DNA from: Candidatus Colimorpha onthohippi
GTDB lineage: Bacteria; Bacteroidota; Bacteroidia; Bacteroidales; P3
Direction: 5' to 3'
NCBI GenBank assembly: GCA_018064565.1
Contig: JAGHVA010000167.1
Coordinates: 1 to 7,430, forward strand
DNA: 7,430 nucleotides
Shown here: piece after piece, positions 7,372-7,430 of the stretch
How positions within the stretch are numbered: the stretch's first letter is position 1
Layout of the letters: each line of letters opens with the position of its first letter
The notes under the pieces: generated by a model
Told to the model about the DNA's origin: nothing
Databases searched by the model: none
What the model saw: only the letters and a program-made list of their open reading frames with translations
Program-made: the position numbers and the translations under genes

Positions 7372-7430
7372 TTATCTTGCATAAGGAGTTAATGAAAGGT
7401 CGGCAAAATCACCTTTCAAATACTTATAAT
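7372..7430 (-). CDS. Possible C-terminal end of an upstream gene (partial)
   Basis: On the - strand a frame enters from the right edge and stays open for 18 codons to a TAA at 7372-7374, reading YKYLKGDFADLSLTPYAR. The composition looks like an ordinary protein C-terminus, and it would be in the same direction as the PorP/OmpA pair, 130 bases upstream of the porP-like ATG. I do not recognise it. A run this short is open by chance quite often, and a + strand frame in the same bases competes with it, so this is tentative. Confidence 0.35.
   Translation of the reverse strand, partial: YKYLKGDFADLSLTPYAR
7393..7418. repeat. 8-base perfect inverted repeat near the right edge
   Basis: TGAAAGGT (7393-7400) and ACCTTTCA (7411-7418) are exact reverse complements separated by a 10-base spacer, giving a possible hairpin on either strand. 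On the - strand it would fall inside the C-terminal codons of the possible upstream gene. On the + strand its left arm would cover the last two bases of a candidate ATG (7392-7394). There is no T-run directly after either arm, so a simple intrinsic terminator is not indicated. Confidence 0.4.

Overview
The window reads as chromosomal DNA from a member of the Bacteroidota, most likely a Bacteroidales organism such as a Prevotella relative. The main evidence is a PorP/SprF-family outer-membrane protein next to a PD40-propeller/OmpA-type protein, a pairing typical of that phylum. Supporting evidence is the A-rich leaders without Shine-Dalgarno sequences ahead of the starts at 2140 and 6212. The genus is inferred and cannot be fixed from this sequence alone.

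Layout: the left 4.5 kb is on the + strand. It holds a cytoplasmic M3-family zinc oligopeptidase (10-2070) and, 69 bases later, rnr for ribonuclease R (2140-4500). Both are complete, with all expected catalytic residues. A 65-base gap (4501-4565) separates rnr from a convergent - strand pair. In transcription order this pair is a PorP/SprF-like protein (7241 down to 6249) and, 36 bases on, a protein with a signal peptide, PD40 repeats, a proline-rich linker and an OmpA-like C-terminus (6212 down to 4566). The last 189 bases (7242-7430) are the upstream region of this pair. They hold two short inverted repeats and two competing partial reading frames that run off the right edge, one on each strand.

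Function: the M3 peptidase and RNase R are housekeeping turnover enzymes, for short peptides and structured RNA respectively; their adjacency may be only positional. The PorP/OmpA pair is an envelope module. PorP/SprF proteins are outer-membrane beta-barrels linked to type IX secretion and to surface display of adhesins, and the PD40/OmpA protein would sit in the periplasm and link the barrel to the cell wall. No other type IX secretion gene (porK, L, M, N, T, sov) and no large adhesin is visible here.

I saw no tRNA, rRNA, CRISPR array, insertion sequence or phage gene, and no strong sign of a new defence or mobile system. The points worth checking are the altered peptidoglycan-binding motif, the exact 54-residue periodicity of the PD40 motifs, and the ambiguous right edge.
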